Source: JBHWPB01 sp043424675 (lineage in GTDB: Bacteria > Bacillota > Bacilli > Lactobacillales > Carnobacteriaceae_A). From it: DNA of 64,000 nt. The DNA lies in contig JBHWPB010000075.1 in assembly GCA_043424675.1 (NCBI GenBank), forward strand, positions 1 to 64,000. Direction: 5' to 3'. Below are positions 8,178-19,811 of the stretch, piece after piece; positions within the stretch are counted from its first letter, which is position 1, and each line of letters begins with the position of its first letter. The notes below the pieces were generated by a model that was given only the letters and a program-made list of their open reading frames with translations, made no database searches and had not been told where the DNA came from. The position numbers and the translations under genes are program-made.

Positions 8178-9152
8178 TTACTTTTCATCGTTTACAACGT
8201 AATCTAACTCTTCGCCTTGGATCACTTTAATCGCTTGTCCCACAGCCGTTTGTGCCATTTCTAAACGAGCTTCGACTGTGTCGTTACCAATGTGAGGGGT
8301 GAGTAAAACATTTTCCATTTTTGCCAGTCGTTCGTTAACTTCTGGTTCATGTTCATGAACGTCTAAAGCTGCCCCTGCAAGTTCTCCTGCTTCAAGTGCA
8401 TCAGCAAGTGCTTCTTCGTCAACCATGCCTCCACGCGCTGCGTTGATGAAGTAGGCATCTTTTTTCATCTTAGCCAATTCTTCTTTCGCAATCATGTGGT
8501 AGTTTTCTGGAGCATAATAAGCCATTAAAATGACATAGTCTGATCTTTCTAAGAGTTCATCTTGAGGTACTCTTGTCGCTCCTACACGCTCATCGTAGTC
8601 CCCTTCAAGTGGGCTTCTTTTTGAATAGAGGATTTCCATATCTAATGAGCTTGCAATCTCACCAATAATTTGTCCAATTTTCCCCATTCCAATGACACCC
8701 AATGTTTTTCCATAAACTTGGTTACCACCCGTGTAACCCGTTACTTGCCAACCAGGATATTCGTTATTCTCCATCATCTTGTGGTTTGGAACATAACGTC
8801 TTGATAAAGCAATCATAAGTCCTACTGCATGTTCAGCTGTCGAAGCTAGTGAGTCTCTTCCGGGTGTATTTGTAACAGGAATACCGTGCTCTGCTGCAGT
8901 TTCAATAGCGATATTATTATATCCTGCACCTACGTTTGTGATTGCTTTTAAATGAGTATTGTCATTGATGATTTTTTCTGACACAGGAACATTCACGGCA
9001 CTGATTAATACATCAGCATCGTGTGCTTTCTCATTAATTTCGTCTTCAGATGGAGTGTCCATCTTGTCGAACATTTCTAATTCGATACCTGCGTCTTCCA
9101 ACATTTGTACTGCTTTTTCTGGTAGTTTTGCTGCACTGTATACTTTTGCCAT
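8178..9152 (-). CDS. D-isomer specific 2-hydroxyacid dehydrogenase (glyoxylate/hydroxypyruvate reductase-like)
   Basis: This is a cytoplasmic NAD(P)H-dependent reductase of 2-keto acids to D-2-hydroxyacids. The 324-aa sequence has the family's split catalytic domain and central Rossmann fold: GVIGMGKIGQ is the dinucleotide-binding loop, NAARGG carries the catalytic arginine, DVHEHEPE the catalytic glutamate, and PHIGN the catalytic histidine. The residue after the second beta strand is in SKRSP, which suggests preference for NADPH over NADH, a weak inference. It is monocistronic with a terminator. The substrate (glyoxylate, hydroxypyruvate or a branched 2-keto acid) cannot be told from sequence. 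Confidence 0.88.
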   Translation of the reverse strand: MAKVYSAAKLPEKAVQMLEDAGIELEMFDKMDTPSEDEINEKAHDADVLISAVNVPVSEKIINDNTHLKAITNVGAGYNNIAIETAAEHGIPVTNTPGRDSLASTAEHAVGLMIALSRRYVPNHKMMENNEYPGWQVTGYTGGNQVYGKTLGVIGMGKIGQIIGEIASSLDMEILYSKRSPLEGDYDERVGATRVPQDELLERSDYVILMAYYAPENYHMIAKEELAKMKKDAYFINAARGGMVDEEALADALEAGELAGAALDVHEHEPEVNERLAKMENVLLTPHIGNDTVEARLEMAQTAVGQAIKVIQGEELDYVVNDEK

Positions 9153-9494
9153 CTCTTATTCATGCCCCCATTAGTCTATTTCTATTCTTCTACTTTAACT
9201 TATACCTATAATACACAGCAGAGTAAGAGGAGAGAACAAGCTTATCCGCTTCTTATAAGTCGATCACTCTTTCCTTATATTCTGCGAAGCCTTAGAAAAA
9301 TGTATGAATATCATTTTTTTCAATCCCTTGGCCAACTTCATTCCCCTATCTTCTCTGCTTATAACCGCTTACAGTTTATCATTAATTTTTCAATTTGTCT
9401 ATTTCAATGGATATGAATTATCCGTATAGAGTAATCATACAATGTCTGGTCCAGGCGCAAAACCATCCACCTTAAAAAACTATGTTTAAGTCCA
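9153..9494. other. Intergenic region, no gene seen
   Basis: About 340 bp upstream of the dehydrogenase. It holds a TATTAT hexamer preceded by TGTG on the minus strand (9208-9213), which could be the dehydrogenase promoter, but no convincing -35 box. An 84-codon plus-strand frame here has no ribosome site and low-complexity composition and is not considered real. Confidence 0.5.
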
Positions 9495-9529
9495 TAAAAA
9501 AGAGGACACAGATCATCTGCGTCCTCTCA
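9495..9529 (-). terminator. Terminator of the DUF368 gene
   Basis: GAGGACGCAGATGATCTGTGTCCTC on the minus strand forms a stem with an imperfect centre and is followed by six T, about 55 bp below the DUF368 stop. Confidence 0.85.
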
Positions 9530-9584
9530 ATCAGATAGTATTCATCCCTCAAATTCTCATTCAACATAACCTCTGATACACATT

Positions 9585-10418
9585 CTATTTGTACTGTTCT
9601 TCTAGATTCGACATCCAGCTGCCGAGTACAATCCCAAGTACCAGCATAACAACACACCAGATGTACTCGCTCAAGCCGAAACCGGTATAATCTATTGGGA
9701 TAATCATAATTGTAGAAGCCAAGACAATTCCGAAGATAAAGTGAAAGAACTGACTGTAAAAACGGTCAAAAATTTTCTCGATCACTTTCGCAAGGGAGAA
9801 AACAGTGATAACTGCTCCAATTCCTAATGGTACAAGAACAGATAAGTCAAAATTCTTAAATCCTTCTGCCATCGCTCCATAGAGTCCCATGTAAACAATG
9901 AAGTTAGATGGGCTGAGTCCTGGAATAAGCGCTCCTAAAGCGATAAAAACTCCGCAAAGCAGGAAAGCCCACCAGCTCGGTTCAACCTGTCCTCCGAATA
10001 AGACGTTTCCAAAGCCTAATAAGATAATACCAAACACAAAGGAACCGAGCATTATTCCAATATCCTGTTTGTCGCGACCTTCTTCACCTGCGTCTCTCCA
10101 TAAAGAAGGCAACATTCCGACGATTGCACCAACGAAAAACCACAACACAATAGTGGCGTAGTTTTCCAGAGCGAAGCTCACAACGAAAGAAAGGAGAAAT
10201 ACACCGAAGAATCCTCCTAGACCTACCGGTAAGAAAAACTTAAAATTCTCTTTGAATTTGTGGGTGATATTAGCTAAAAAGTGTATGAGAGGCTCATAGA
10301 GGCCAAATATAGCTGCTAGGGCGCCTCCACTCACTCCCGGAATAATAAAGCCAGATCCTACAAACATTCCCTTTACAAAACGAAATAACCAACTTTGATT
10401 TGTGTTCTCTTCTGCCAC
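9585..10418 (-). CDS. popT: DUF368 membrane protein, PopT-type undecaprenyl-phosphate translocase
   Basis: This is a polytopic membrane protein of 277 aa with about eight to nine hydrophobic segments and the DUF368 hallmark near the N-terminus, PGVSGGALAAIFGLYE, repeated in a second half as PGLSPSNFIVYMGLYG. That internal duplication is typical of the family. DUF368 proteins have been shown in other bacteria to return the lipid carrier undecaprenyl phosphate to the inner leaflet after wall synthesis (PopT); assignment here is by family. The start is GTG at 10418 with GGAAGGA nine bases upstream. The gene stands alone between lysS and its own terminator. Confidence 0.85.
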   Translation of the reverse strand: MAEENTNQSWLFRFVKGMFVGSGFIIPGVSGGALAAIFGLYEPLIHFLANITHKFKENFKFFLPVGLGGFFGVFLLSFVVSFALENYATIVLWFFVGAIVGMLPSLWRDAGEEGRDKQDIGIMLGSFVFGIILLGFGNVLFGGQVEPSWWAFLLCGVFIALGALIPGLSPSNFIVYMGLYGAMAEGFKNFDLSVLVPLGIGAVITVFSLAKVIEKIFDRFYSQFFHFIFGIVLASTIMIIPIDYTGFGLSEYIWCVVMLVLGIVLGSWMSNLEEQYK

Positions 10419-10487
10419 TTACAAAATCCTTCCATTCGACACCCTTCTGTTTCTCAATAAAAATACACAGAATATGGTGTACAAGTA

Positions 10488-12059
<1,572 letters not shown>

Positions 12060-12114
12060 CTATTACCTTAACATATTATAATCTTTCAAAAAAATTTAAC
12101 AAGACTGAGTCTAC

Positions 12115-12984
12115 TTAAGATTTCAACTCTTCTAACTCTTCTACACTATAGTGATATTTTTCGTTACAGAAATGGCACTGTACTTCAGCCCCTTGATCTT
12201 CTCTTATCATCTGGTCCAGTTCATGGTTCCCCAGACTTGCCATTCCCTCAGCGAATTTTTCTTTAGAACAGTCGCAGACGAAACCGACTGCTGTTTCTTC
12301 TAAAATTTTATAAGCATTCTCTCCAACTAAGAGTTGCAGAACCTTTTCCAAATTCTTTTCTTTCGAAAATATTTCTGACAGAGGACCTAGTTCTGCTAAA
12401 CGTTCTTCTATCGTTTTAATGGTCTCTTCTTCTATTCCTGGCATAGTTTGAATCATAAAGCCGCCTGCGGATTGGACCGTCTCGTCTGGGTTGATCAAGA
12501 CACTTAATCCGAAGGAAGAAGGGGTCTGCTCAGAAATGGCTGCGTAGTAGGTAAAGCCCTCAGCAATCTCTCCACTGACTAATGGCACTTCTCCACTATA
12601 AGGATCTTTCATATGCAAGTCTTTTGTAATGTTCAAAATTCCTTCTGTTCCGACAGCACGGCTCACGTCGATTGCTCCATTTTCTTTGGGTTCCAGACGC
12701 ACTTTAGGATTTTGAACATAGCCTTTTGTGCGCCCAACCCCATCACTCACAACTACTATTCCGCCTAGAGGACCGTTTCCTTTCAGACGAGTCGTCAAGG
12801 TCTCATCGTTTTTTAAGTTTGAAGCAAGCAAGGTCGTTCCCATTAAAGTTCTGCCTAAGGCTGCTGTCGCATTCAGCAGGGTCCCATGTCTCTCTTGAGC
12901 TTCTTGAACCATATTTTGACCGTCAATAATAACAACACGGATCTGACCTTCGAAAGCTAGGGCTTTTAATAATCGATCTTTCAT
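12115..12984 (-). CDS. hslO: Redox-regulated chaperone Hsp33
   Basis: Hsp33 is a cytoplasmic holdase activated by oxidation and unfolding of its C-terminal zinc domain. The four zinc-ligand cysteines are present as C237xC239 (VCDCS) and C270xxC273 (CHFC), the normal CxC/CxxC spacing. The length of 289 aa is normal. The frame is open further upstream to 13035, but those codons run through the ftsH terminator; the start at 12984 has AAAGGAG seven bases upstream and gives the usual MKDRLLKAL N-terminus. It follows ftsH but is separated from it by a terminator, so readthrough or an own promoter must supply it. Confidence 0.95.
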   Translation of the reverse strand: MKDRLLKALAFEGQIRVVIIDGQNMVQEAQERHGTLLNATAALGRTLMGTTLLASNLKNDETLTTRLKGNGPLGGIVVVSDGVGRTKGYVQNPKVRLEPKENGAIDVSRAVGTEGILNITKDLHMKDPYSGEVPLVSGEIAEGFTYYAAISEQTPSSFGLSVLINPDETVQSAGGFMIQTMPGIEEETIKTIEERLAELGPLSEIFSKEKNLEKVLQLLVGENAYKILEETAVGFVCDCSKEKFAEGMASLGNHELDQMIREDQGAEVQCHFCNEKYHYSVEELEELKS

Positions 12985-13011
12985 GTAGTGCTCCTTTCTT
13001 CTCTCCTCGTA

Positions 13012-13041
13012 GAAAAAGAAGGTGCATGCTTGCACCTTCTT
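13012..13041 (-). terminator. Terminator after ftsH
   Basis: AAGGTGCA-AGCA-TGCACCTT on the minus strand is followed by TCTTTTTCT. It sits 25 bp below the ftsH stop and upstream of hslO. Confidence 0.85.
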
Positions 13042-13062
13042 TATTGTGACATTATTCCGCTA

Positions 13063-15330
13063 TTATTCTTCGGAATCTTCTTTATCATCTATCTTTCTTC
13101 TCTTGATTGATGTGCGGTCTTGCTCGATATGTGCGTTATCTCTAACCTCATCATCGGATTCTCTGCCTGTAGTAGAACCAGAGACATTACGACGTGGATC
13201 TGATCCTGCTCTTCCTTCAGACGACGTGTCGTCTTCTTTATTTTCCGAAGATGCCGTCTCTTTCTCACCACTATCTTCATCAATGCCGTGACGATCACTG
13301 TACACTTCCCCACGCTTCGCTTCTGCTTTCTCTTGTTCTTCGCGAATTTCGTCAAAGGATTTTCCAGTAATGGGTTCACTTGGTTCGAGATCTTTCTCTT
13401 TTTCTAGTTCGCTTTCACGAGGATATTCTTTTCCGCCTTCTTCCGGCATTTTACCTGTCTCATAAAGACTTTTGATTTCTTCTTCATTCAGTGTTTCCAC
13501 TTCGAGCAAGGTCTCGGCAATAACCGTTAAACGTTCACGGTTGTCGTCAATAATCCGGTGTGCTTCATTCAAGGCACGGTCTAAGAGACCTTTTACTTCT
13601 AAATCAATATCATAGGCAATACGCTCAGAGTAAGGTTTTGAAGCGATAAACTGATTTTCATCGTTGCTGCCATACTGGACAACTCCTAGATCATCACTCA
13701 TCCCATACTGAGTCACCATAGCACGTGCAAGCTTCGTTGCCTGCTCGAAGTCATTGCTTGCTCCCGTAGATTGAGTGTTGAAGAATTTCTCTTCCGCTCC
13801 TCTTCCTCCAAGCAATCCAACAATCTGTTCATACAAGTCCTTTTTAGTGAGGAGGTAGCGGTCTTCTCTCGGAAGCATAATGGCATATCCGCCCGCTTTT
13901 CCTCTCGGAACGATGGTTACTTTGTGTACCACTCTTGCATCACTTAAAACTAAACCGACAATGGTGTGTCCGGCCTCGTGGTAAGCAACCATGCGGCGTT
14001 CATTCTCACTGATGATCCGGTCGCGTTTTGCAGGACCTGCAATAACACGGTCACTCGCTTCGTCGACGTCATAGGGTTCAATAATCTTACTGTCACGACG
14101 AGCAGCAACTAGAGCAGCCTCGTTTAAGAGGTTCTCCAAGTCTGCACCTGAGAAACCTGGTGTTGTTTTAGCCACTGCTTTCAAGTCGACCTCAGAAGAG
14201 AGGGGTTTGTCTTTGGCATGGACACGTAGTATCGCTTCACGTTCTCTAACATCTGGCATTCCAATCAAAATTCTTCTGTCGAAACGGCCTGGACGCAATA
14301 GTGCTTTATCCAAGACATCTGAACGGTTAGTTGCAGCCATAACAATGACGCCTTCTTTACCAGTGAAACCATCCATCTCCACAAGGAGTTGGTTCAAGGT
14401 CTGCTCTCTCTCATCGTTTCCACCGCCTTGACCGGTCCCACGTTTCCTACCTACCGCATCGATCTCATCAATAAAGATAATGGAAGGTGAGTTTTTCTTA
14501 GCTTCTTCGAAGAGGTCACGAACACGACTTGCACCGACCCCAACGAACATTTCAACAAACTCAGAGCCTGAAATAGAATAGAAAGGAACGCCAGCTTCTC
14601 CGGCAACAGCTTTCGCGAGGAGAGTCTTACCTGTTCCTGGAGGACCTTCTAAAAGAACTCCGGAGGGGATGCGGGCCCCTAATTCTGTAAACTTTCTTGG
14701 GTCTCTTAAGAATTCAACAATTTCAACAAGTTCTGCCTTTTCTTCTTCTGCACCTGCCACGTCAGAAAAGCGCACATTACTCTGTCCCGGGTCCGCTTCT
14801 TTTGCTTTGGATTTCCCAAAGTTCATCACGCCGCGGCCGCCCCCGCCGCCTTGTCCGGAACGACTCATCATCATGTAGATAAAGCCTACAAAGATAAGAA
14901 GCGGTAAGAAAGTCAGGAGGAGGTTAACCCAGATGCTTGCTTGTTCTTCTTGTTGGGGCACGACCTCTGTTCCCGTAGTTTTAGCTATTGAAAATATCTC
15001 ATTCACAAGCGGATCATTCTGCAGCACAGTTGTATTAAATACAGTAGTTTCTTGAGGCGTAGTATCTCCGAATAATCCAGGTATTTGATCGTCTTGCTCT
15101 ATCGTTTGAGGTTCTTCAAATTCACCTTGTACACGATATACTCCGGCAATGGGCTGGATAACGAAGCTCTCTATATCATCATCTTCCAAATGTTGTACAA
15201 ATTCAGTTGAGGAAATGGTCGTGGCCTGCTGTGATTCTGTATCACCTGAAAGCCAGCTCACAAATCCTATAATTAAAACAAATACAATCAAATAGAAGAG
15301 ACCATTGCGAAACATATTATTTCTTTTCAT
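13063..15330 (-). CDS. ftsH: ATP-dependent zinc metalloprotease FtsH
   Basis: FtsH is a membrane-anchored hexameric AAA+ protease that degrades damaged membrane proteins and regulators. The order is: membrane segment 1 (about 11-27), extracytoplasmic domain, membrane segment 2 (about 133-155), a glycine-rich linker, Walker A GPPGTGKT at 229-236, Walker [12 protein letters not shown], the second region of homology with RPGRFDRR, and the zinc site HEAGH. The 755-aa length exceeds the usual 640-700 because of a charged, apparently disordered tail of about 135 residues after residue 620. The start has AGGGGGAC upstream. It is last of the tilS-hpt-ftsH cluster before the terminator at 13012-13041. 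Confidence 0.97.
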   Translation of the reverse strand: MKRNNMFRNGLFYLIVFVLIIGFVSWLSGDTESQQATTISSTEFVQHLEDDDIESFVIQPIAGVYRVQGEFEEPQTIEQDDQIPGLFGDTTPQETTVFNTTVLQNDPLVNEIFSIAKTTGTEVVPQQEEQASIWVNLLLTFLPLLIFVGFIYMMMSRSGQGGGGGRGVMNFGKSKAKEADPGQSNVRFSDVAGAEEEKAELVEIVEFLRDPRKFTELGARIPSGVLLEGPPGTGKTLLAKAVAGEAGVPFYSISGSEFVEMFVGVGASRVRDLFEEAKKNSPSIIFIDEIDAVGRKRGTGQGGGNDEREQTLNQLLVEMDGFTGKEGVIVMAATNRSDVLDKALLRPGRFDRRILIGMPDVREREAILRVHAKDKPLSSEVDLKAVAKTTPGFSGADLENLLNEAALVAARRDSKIIEPYDVDEASDRVIAGPAKRDRIISENERRMVAYHEAGHTIVGLVLSDARVVHKVTIVPRGKAGGYAIMLPREDRYLLTKKDLYEQIVGLLGGRGAEEKFFNTQSTGASNDFEQATKLARAMVTQYGMSDDLGVVQYGSNDENQFIASKPYSERIAYDIDLEVKGLLDRALNEAHRIIDDNRERLTVIAETLLEVETLNEEEIKSLYETGKMPEEGGKEYPRESELEKEKDLEPSEPITGKSFDEIREEQEKAEAKRGEVYSDRHGIDEDSGEKETASSENKEDDTSSEGRAGSDPRRNVSGSTTGRESDDEVRDNAHIEQDRTSIKRRKIDDKEDSEE

Positions 15331-15463
15331 ATTGTCCCCCTATTGTTAATTTTTTTAGTAATATTTAAAATTCCAATAATACCAATATACCATTTCTGAT
15401 GTTTATTAACCATTCTTTTTACTTCTTTTTTAGACTTTTTTGAAATTAAAAGTTGTTTTCTCT

Positions 15464-16006
15464 TTATTCATAGATTTCAGGCTTTAACACACCGATGTAA
15501 GGCAGGTTCCGGTATCTTCCCTTATAGTCTAACCCATAACCTACCACGAACTCGTCCGGCACCTCAAATCCTACCCAATCTGCTTCAAAGTCTTTCTTGC
15601 GGCGAGCAGATTTGTCGAGCAGAGTCACCGCACGGACAGAGGCTGCTTTGCGAGCTTTGAACATGGTATCTAAGTAGTGTAGAGTATTCCCTGTATCGAT
15701 GATATCTTCTACAAACAAAACATGCCGGCCCTCAACGGTGATACTCATATCTTTTAAAATTTTCACTTCATTCGTAGATTCTAAACCATGGCCGTAACTT
15801 GAAACGTCCATAAAATCAATTTCCAAGAAAATGTCCATTTCTTTCATAAGATCAGCCATAAAGGTGACTCCACCTTTTAAAATGCATACTAAAACAGGAT
15901 TCTTATCTTTATATTCTTCTGTTAATATCTCACTCAGTTCCTTGACTTTATCCTGGATATCTTCTTCACTGTATAATACTTTTTCGAGCGTGTCTGCCAT
16001 TTTCAT
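15464..16006 (-). CDS. hpt: Hypoxanthine (guanine) phosphoribosyltransferase
   Basis: Hpt salvages hypoxanthine and guanine to IMP and GMP using PRPP. The PRPP-binding loop is clear as [12 protein letters not shown], and the C-terminal base-binding segment [17 protein letters not shown] is typical. The length of 180 aa is standard. Its ATG overlaps the tilS stop by one base (TAATG), so the two are translationally coupled. In Listeria and Bacillus, TilS and HprT/Hpt have been reported to act together on ftsH transcription; here the order tilS-hpt-ftsH is kept, but any such control is inference. Confidence 0.95.
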   Translation of the reverse strand: MKMADTLEKVLYSEEDIQDKVKELSEILTEEYKDKNPVLVCILKGGVTFMADLMKEMDIFLEIDFMDVSSYGHGLESTNEVKILKDMSITVEGRHVLFVEDIIDTGNTLHYLDTMFKARKAASVRAVTLLDKSARRKKDFEADWVGFEVPDEFVVGYGLDYKGRYRNLPYIGVLKPEIYE

Positions 16007-17409
16007 TAGAGAATCTCCTCTTCTTTTTCTTTATAAATTAATATGTACTGTTGTGTATCAATATCTAAGTTTTTCGACAATTCTGACTCTTTATAGTCAA
16101 CCAGCCAGATTATTTGATCTTTATCGTCCACCAATAAATAGGCTTGATCCCTTTGTTCCAGAGGTACTTTTTGGTCGATAAAAATGTCTTTTATCTTTTT
16201 ACTCCCGCTCATCCCTTTTAAGCTGATTCGGTCCCCGTCTCGGCGGTTTCGAATCCAGAGTGGTAAGGAGACGCTGGAAGCGTCAATTATAACATACTTT
16301 GCTTCTTCATTTTGGTCTATCTCCTGGAAGCCTTTTTTAATCTCGAAAAAGCCAAGATTTTCGCCATTAGGAAGGGCATGCCAAGTGTTGAGGGTGAGCA
16401 TGAGAGGAGCCATTTTTTCTGGATTTTTTCTCTGTTTTTCTCTAAGAGAGAGCCAGTCATAATCTCGAAAAATTTCGAAGCCGCCAGGAAGATCCCAGCT
16501 TGTGTTAGGCTCCCCCTCTTGAAGCCATATAAAAATACTAGCTATCGTGTCTGTGCTTATCTCTTCTTCCCTCTCTTCGAAAAAAGAGCGAAGCCAATAA
16601 TTGAAAGTAAACTCGGCTGATTCTGTTCCTTCTGCCAACAGAGCTTTTCTTGAAAGTATGGTGGTGTCTTTCCCTGTCAAAGACTCTATTTTGGAATCAT
16701 AGAGGGTTTGAAGAAATGTTTGGATTTTCTGAATATCACTGGCGGTTTGAGCGATGTGATGAATCGCCTGCTTATTTTCTTTTTTCATCAAAGGGAGGAT
16801 CTGATTCCGGAAACGATTGCGTGTGTAGTCGTTTTCTTGATTGGTTGCATCTTCTGTAAAGGGTATATGACAATTTTCAGCATATTCATAGAGTTCTTTT
16901 TTTTGACTTGTCAAAAGTGGCCGAACTAATTTTTTTCCATAAAAATCACTGGAAGGCTCGATTCCTTTCAGACGCTGCCAATGTCCCCCTCGGACCAGTC
17001 TCATCAAGACTGTTTCTGCTTGATCATCTTGGTGATGGCCTGTCATCAGAATATCTGCAGTATACTTTATCATAATTTCTCTGAAAAAAGTATATCTAAA
17101 ACGTCGTGCTGCATCTTCAATGCCGCTGTTTGGATGATCTTTCTTCTCCCACACAGCGATTTCATAAGTAATATTAGCATGAGACAGATAGTCCTCTAAT
17201 AAGACTTGTTCCTGTTCAGACTCTGAACGGAGCTTATGATTGACATGACAGACCACAAGCTGAGGTTGGATATGAGAGGGCAATGTCTGCATCAAGTGCA
17301 GCAATACCATCGAATCAACCCCTCCAGAGACTGCTAGCACGACTGTCTTTGAAGGATCAAGGTCCAATTTATCAGCTGCTATCTTTCTGAATTTATCTCT
17401 TAAATCCAT
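16006..17409 (-). CDS. tilS: tRNA-Ile lysidine synthetase TilS
   Basis: TilS converts cytidine 34 of tRNA-Ile(CAU) to lysidine, which is essential for reading AUA. The N-terminal PP-loop ATPase motif is SGGVDSM at about residues 29-35, with the HxxDDQAET helix ([15 protein letters not shown]) and the C-terminal TilS domain, [11 protein letters not shown] followed by [13 protein letters not shown]. The length of 467 aa is normal. The start has AAGGA about ten bases upstream. It follows the yabR terminator, so it probably has its own promoter, and it overlaps hpt by one base. Confidence 0.95.
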   Translation of the reverse strand: MDLRDKFRKIAADKLDLDPSKTVVLAVSGGVDSMVLLHLMQTLPSHIQPQLVVCHVNHKLRSESEQEQVLLEDYLSHANITYEIAVWEKKDHPNSGIEDAARRFRYTFFREIMIKYTADILMTGHHQDDQAETVLMRLVRGGHWQRLKGIEPSSDFYGKKLVRPLLTSQKKELYEYAENCHIPFTEDATNQENDYTRNRFRNQILPLMKKENKQAIHHIAQTASDIQKIQTFLQTLYDSKIESLTGKDTTILSRKALLAEGTESAEFTFNYWLRSFFEEREEEISTDTIASIFIWLQEGEPNTSWDLPGGFEIFRDYDWLSLREKQRKNPEKMAPLMLTLNTWHALPNGENLGFFEIKKGFQEIDQNEEAKYVIIDASSVSLPLWIRNRRDGDRISLKGMSGSKKIKDIFIDQKVPLEQRDQAYLLVDDKDQIIWLVDYKESELSKNLDIDTQQYILIYKEKEEEIL

Positions 17410-17430
17410 CTCTTTCTCTTCCTTTTAATT

Positions 17431-17460
17431 AAAAAAATCAGGGCGCGGCACGCCCTGACC
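17431..17460 (-). terminator. Terminator after yabR
   Basis: TCAGGGCG-TGCCG-CGCCCTGA on the minus strand followed by seven T. It separates the pth-to-yabR operon from tilS-hpt-ftsH. Confidence 0.9.
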
Positions 17461-17491
17461 CTTCATATATTGTTAAAGATTTCTCTGATCT

Positions 17492-17950
17492 CTAGCCTCT
17501 GCGTCCGCCTGAACGTTTACTTTCAGTATTTTTACGCAGTGAAGATAATCTTTCCTCACTATCTTTTAAGAACGAATCCATGAGGTCATCGAAACTTTCA
17601 TCTCTTCTTTTTTCTTTTTTACGTGGACGCTCAGCTTTTGGTTTCTGAGCGGGTTTTGGTGTTGATGTTGTTGTTGATGACGCTTGTTCTGATTTTAATT
17701 GGGAAGTAGCTTCAGATGAATCTACTTGCTTGAGAGATAAACCAATTTTTCCATCATCTTCGATATTAATTACTTTAACGGTTACAGTTTGACCTTTGTC
17801 CAGCTCGTCATTAATGTCTTTTACAAAATGATCTGCGATTTCACTAATGTGTACAAGCCCAGTCTTATTATCACCTAAATCAATAAACGCTCCGAAATTA
17901 GTGATTCCTGTAACCTTGCCTGAAACATGACTTCCCACTTCAATTGCCAT
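17492..17950 (-). CDS. yabR: S1-domain RNA-binding protein YabR
   Basis: This is a small cytoplasmic protein with one S1 RNA-binding domain at residues 1-75 (GSHVSGKVTGITNFGAFIDL ... GLVHISEI ... GKIGLSLKQ), followed by a low-complexity Ser/Thr/Lys/Arg-rich tail of about 75 residues that ends in SGGRRG. It is the YabR-type protein found after divIC in Firmicutes. Its exact role is not settled; RNA or ribosome binding is expected from the domain. It is last of the pth-mfd operon and is followed by a strong terminator. Confidence 0.85.
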   Translation of the reverse strand: MAIEVGSHVSGKVTGITNFGAFIDLGDNKTGLVHISEIADHFVKDINDELDKGQTVTVKVINIEDDGKIGLSLKQVDSSEATSQLKSEQASSTTTSTPKPAQKPKAERPRKKEKRRDESFDDLMDSFLKDSEERLSSLRKNTESKRSGGRRG

Positions 17951-18077
17951 TTTTTAATATTTTCCTCCTTAGAGATTTGGAGTAATTATAGCATGACTTC
18001 CTCTGCTTTTCAACGTTGTTTATGCTAAATCTTCGCCCTCTCTTAGCCTTAAAGAGAGAGTGTTTCCTTTTCACTTT

Positions 18078-18551
18078 CTATTCTGCATCTGCTTCTGATT
18101 TTTCATCCACTTCTTTATCCGAAAGGTGTTCCTCGCGGCTTCTTTCTATATATGACCGTGTGGGGTCTTGTTCATCTACAAAATTAAAAACAATTTCATC
18201 GCCCTCGGTCAAAAAGTACTCGCTTCTTGCAAGATTCAAAACATATTCTTCATCTTCCAGCATGCCAATATAATGGACAAGATCCTCTTGATACTGCTGG
18301 GTTGCTTCTAACTCTTCTTCGCGAGCCGCATACTCTTCTGACAATTCTGTATGGATCGTGTTATTGCTGTGCATAGAAAAAAGTAAATAACCACAAGCGA
18401 GAAGACCTACTAAGCTGATCCAAAGTTTTCTTCTGCGGTTTGTTCTTTGGCGCTTCCTTGCATGATAAGCTTCTAAAGTCTCTTCTTTGATATAGGAGCC
18501 CTGAACAGAAACATTCTGTTGATTCTTTTGTTTTTTCTTATTTAAATTCAT
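18078..18551 (-). CDS. divIC: Cell-division protein DivIC/FtsB family
   Basis: DivIC is a bitopic membrane protein of the divisome that pairs with FtsL and DivIB through an extracellular coiled coil. The sequence has a basic cytoplasmic N-terminus (KRQRTNRRRK), one membrane segment (about residues 42-58, LWISLVGLLACGYLLFSM), a coiled coil of about 40 residues, and the family segment YVLNLARSEYFLTEGDEIVF. The length of 157 aa is slightly long owing to an acidic tail. The start at 18551 is preferred to an upstream one at 18575 because GGGGTG lies five bases before it. It lies between rqcP and yabR as in many Firmicutes. Confidence 0.92.
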   Translation of the reverse strand: MNLNKKKQKNQQNVSVQGSYIKEETLEAYHARKRQRTNRRRKLWISLVGLLACGYLLFSMHSNNTIHTELSEEYAAREEELEATQQYQEDLVHYIGMLEDEEYVLNLARSEYFLTEGDEIVFNFVDEQDPTRSYIERSREEHLSDKEVDEKSEADAE

Positions 18552-18637
18552 CTTTTCACCCCAAATGTTGTTCATTTAAATTATACCCCTAAAAAGAGAG
18601 TCTTGTCCATCTATCACCTGTATTTTTCATAAAGAAA

Positions 18638-18898
18638 CTATTCTTCTTTGTAATCTTCTGAAAGAACAGTATACATTCCTTCTGCTTCATTCTTTTTAGT
18701 TGTATCTCTGATGTCATCTATTCTCACTTGCAATGTTCTATTTCCGAATTCGATAATGAGTTCATCGCCGATTTCTACGTTTGTAGAAGATTTTGCTGTC
18801 TGTCCATTGATCTTAATTCGTCCTTGGTCTGCGACATCTTTAGCAACAGGTCTTCTCTTAATAATACGCGATACTTTTAAGTATTTATCAAGTCTCAT
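18638..18898 (-). CDS. rqcP: RqcP, S4-domain ribosome quality-control factor (YabO)
   Basis: RqcP binds the stalled 50S subunit and supports RqcH in adding alanine tails to blocked nascent chains. The 86-aa protein is a single S4 RNA-binding domain with the expected [16 protein letters not shown] and [15 protein letters not shown] segments. It starts one base after the stop of the YabN-like gene, with GGAGGGATGAG before its ATG, so it is translated in the same operon. The S4 domain is certain. The RqcP role follows from family and position before divIC; rqcH is not in the window. Confidence 0.92.
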   Translation of the reverse strand: MRLDKYLKVSRIIKRRPVAKDVADQGRIKINGQTAKSSTNVEIGDELIIEFGNRTLQVRIDDIRDTTKKNEAEGMYTVLSEDYKEE

Positions 18899-18899
18899 C

Positions 18900-19811
18900 T
18901 CATCCCTCCTCCAGAGTTTCCATGATATTCTTTATTATATCCTTTTCATTGAAATAACCCAATTCTGCGCTGTTTTTTATCGATACGAGCGTATGCCAGA
19001 GGAGCTCAGCTAAAATTTCTTCGTTTTCAAAATCTATATCCTCGAGATAAGACAGTTGCTGAAGTCCGCCTAAATCTTCTCCCGCTTCTACTTTTTCTGA
19101 AATCAGCGCTTGAAGGCTAGGCAAGGTGTATTGAAAATCAGTTTCTGATAAGGGCGGAATATAAACGGAGAGAAGATTGTGGACCCCTTCGAAGTCGTCC
19201 ATCTCTTCTAGTTTTTTCCAGACTACTTGTTCTTCAGAAGTCCCCGCTCGGTCAACCAGACCTACTTCATGGTTTTTCGGATAGATTCTTGCCAGTTCTA
19301 ATTTGAGCTGACTTGCGATAAAGGGATGGAAAACTTGCATGAAAACGACATGCTGGTCAGATGCAATTGTTGACCAATTAAAATCTAAAGCGTCCAGTAA
19401 TTGAAAGCCTTCGACGGGGTCTTGCTGCACCGCAAGAAACATATCATCGATAAAACTCTTGCCGCCGATAACTTCGATTCGAGCTTCAGGATTTTCTAAG
19501 AGAAGCTGGACTGTTTTTTCAGCCACCATGGGATGCCCGGGAACCGCGTAGAGCACTTCCTCTTTTTGTGATCTTTCGATAAGGTCGGAAACAATAGCCG
19601 GGTAAACCTGATTAAAATCTTCGTTAAAAGCTTCATAGACAGAATCATAACTTTTAAAGTGAATGTTCATCTCCTCTAGTTCAGAAACGACCGGATGATC
19701 AAAGGTGCGGATGTATAAAGGACCTTGGAAGTCTTGGAGGGCTTTTAACACTCCGACAGGCATCTGACTCAAAGCACCTGGCCCTAATCCTGCAATGTAG
19801 ATAGTATGCAT
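18900..19811 (-). CDS. YabN-like tetrapyrrole-methylase-fold protein with vestigial MazG domain
   Basis: The N-terminal 220 residues are a SAM-dependent tetrapyrrole (corrin/porphyrin) methylase fold: [11 protein letters not shown], the YIRTFDHP strand, and the [11 protein letters not shown] loop. In Bacillus YabN this is fused to a complete MazG nucleotide pyrophosphohydrolase of about 250 residues. Here only about 65 residues follow; [20 protein letters not shown] resembles the second MazG helix pair, but the metal-binding glutamates (EExxE) and the aspartate of ELGD are missing, so pyrophosphatase activity is unlikely. The start at 19811 has GAGGGAGA six bases upstream and overlaps the flippase stop by one base (TAATG). 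The frame's upstream extension to 19859 is not used. Confidence 0.8.
   Translation of the reverse strand: MHTIYIAGLGPGALSQMPVGVLKALQDFQGPLYIRTFDHPVVSELEEMNIHFKSYDSVYEAFNEDFNQVYPAIVSDLIERSQKEEVLYAVPGHPMVAEKTVQLLLENPEARIEVIGGKSFIDDMFLAVQQDPVEGFQLLDALDFNWSTIASDQHVVFMQVFHPFIASQLKLELARIYPKNHEVGLVDRAGTSEEQVVWKKLEEMDDFEGVHNLLSVYIPPLSETDFQYTLPSLQALISEKVEAGEDLGGLQQLSYLEDIDFENEEILAELLWHTLVSIKNSAELGYFNEKDIIKNIMETLEEG

Noticed and set aside
9162..9416. 84-codon plus-strand ORF in the gap before the dehydrogenase gene
   Set aside because: No ribosome site, tyrosine/leucine-rich low-complexity translation and it starts inside the dehydrogenase 5' leader.
9472..9657. 61-codon minus-strand ORF at the 3' end of the DUF368 gene
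   Set aside because: It overlaps the DUF368 coding end in another frame and runs through the terminator hairpin.
12985..13035. N-terminal 17-codon extension of hslO
   Set aside because: It would be translated through the ftsH terminator stem; the internal ATG has AAAGGAG at ideal distance and gives the family N-terminus.
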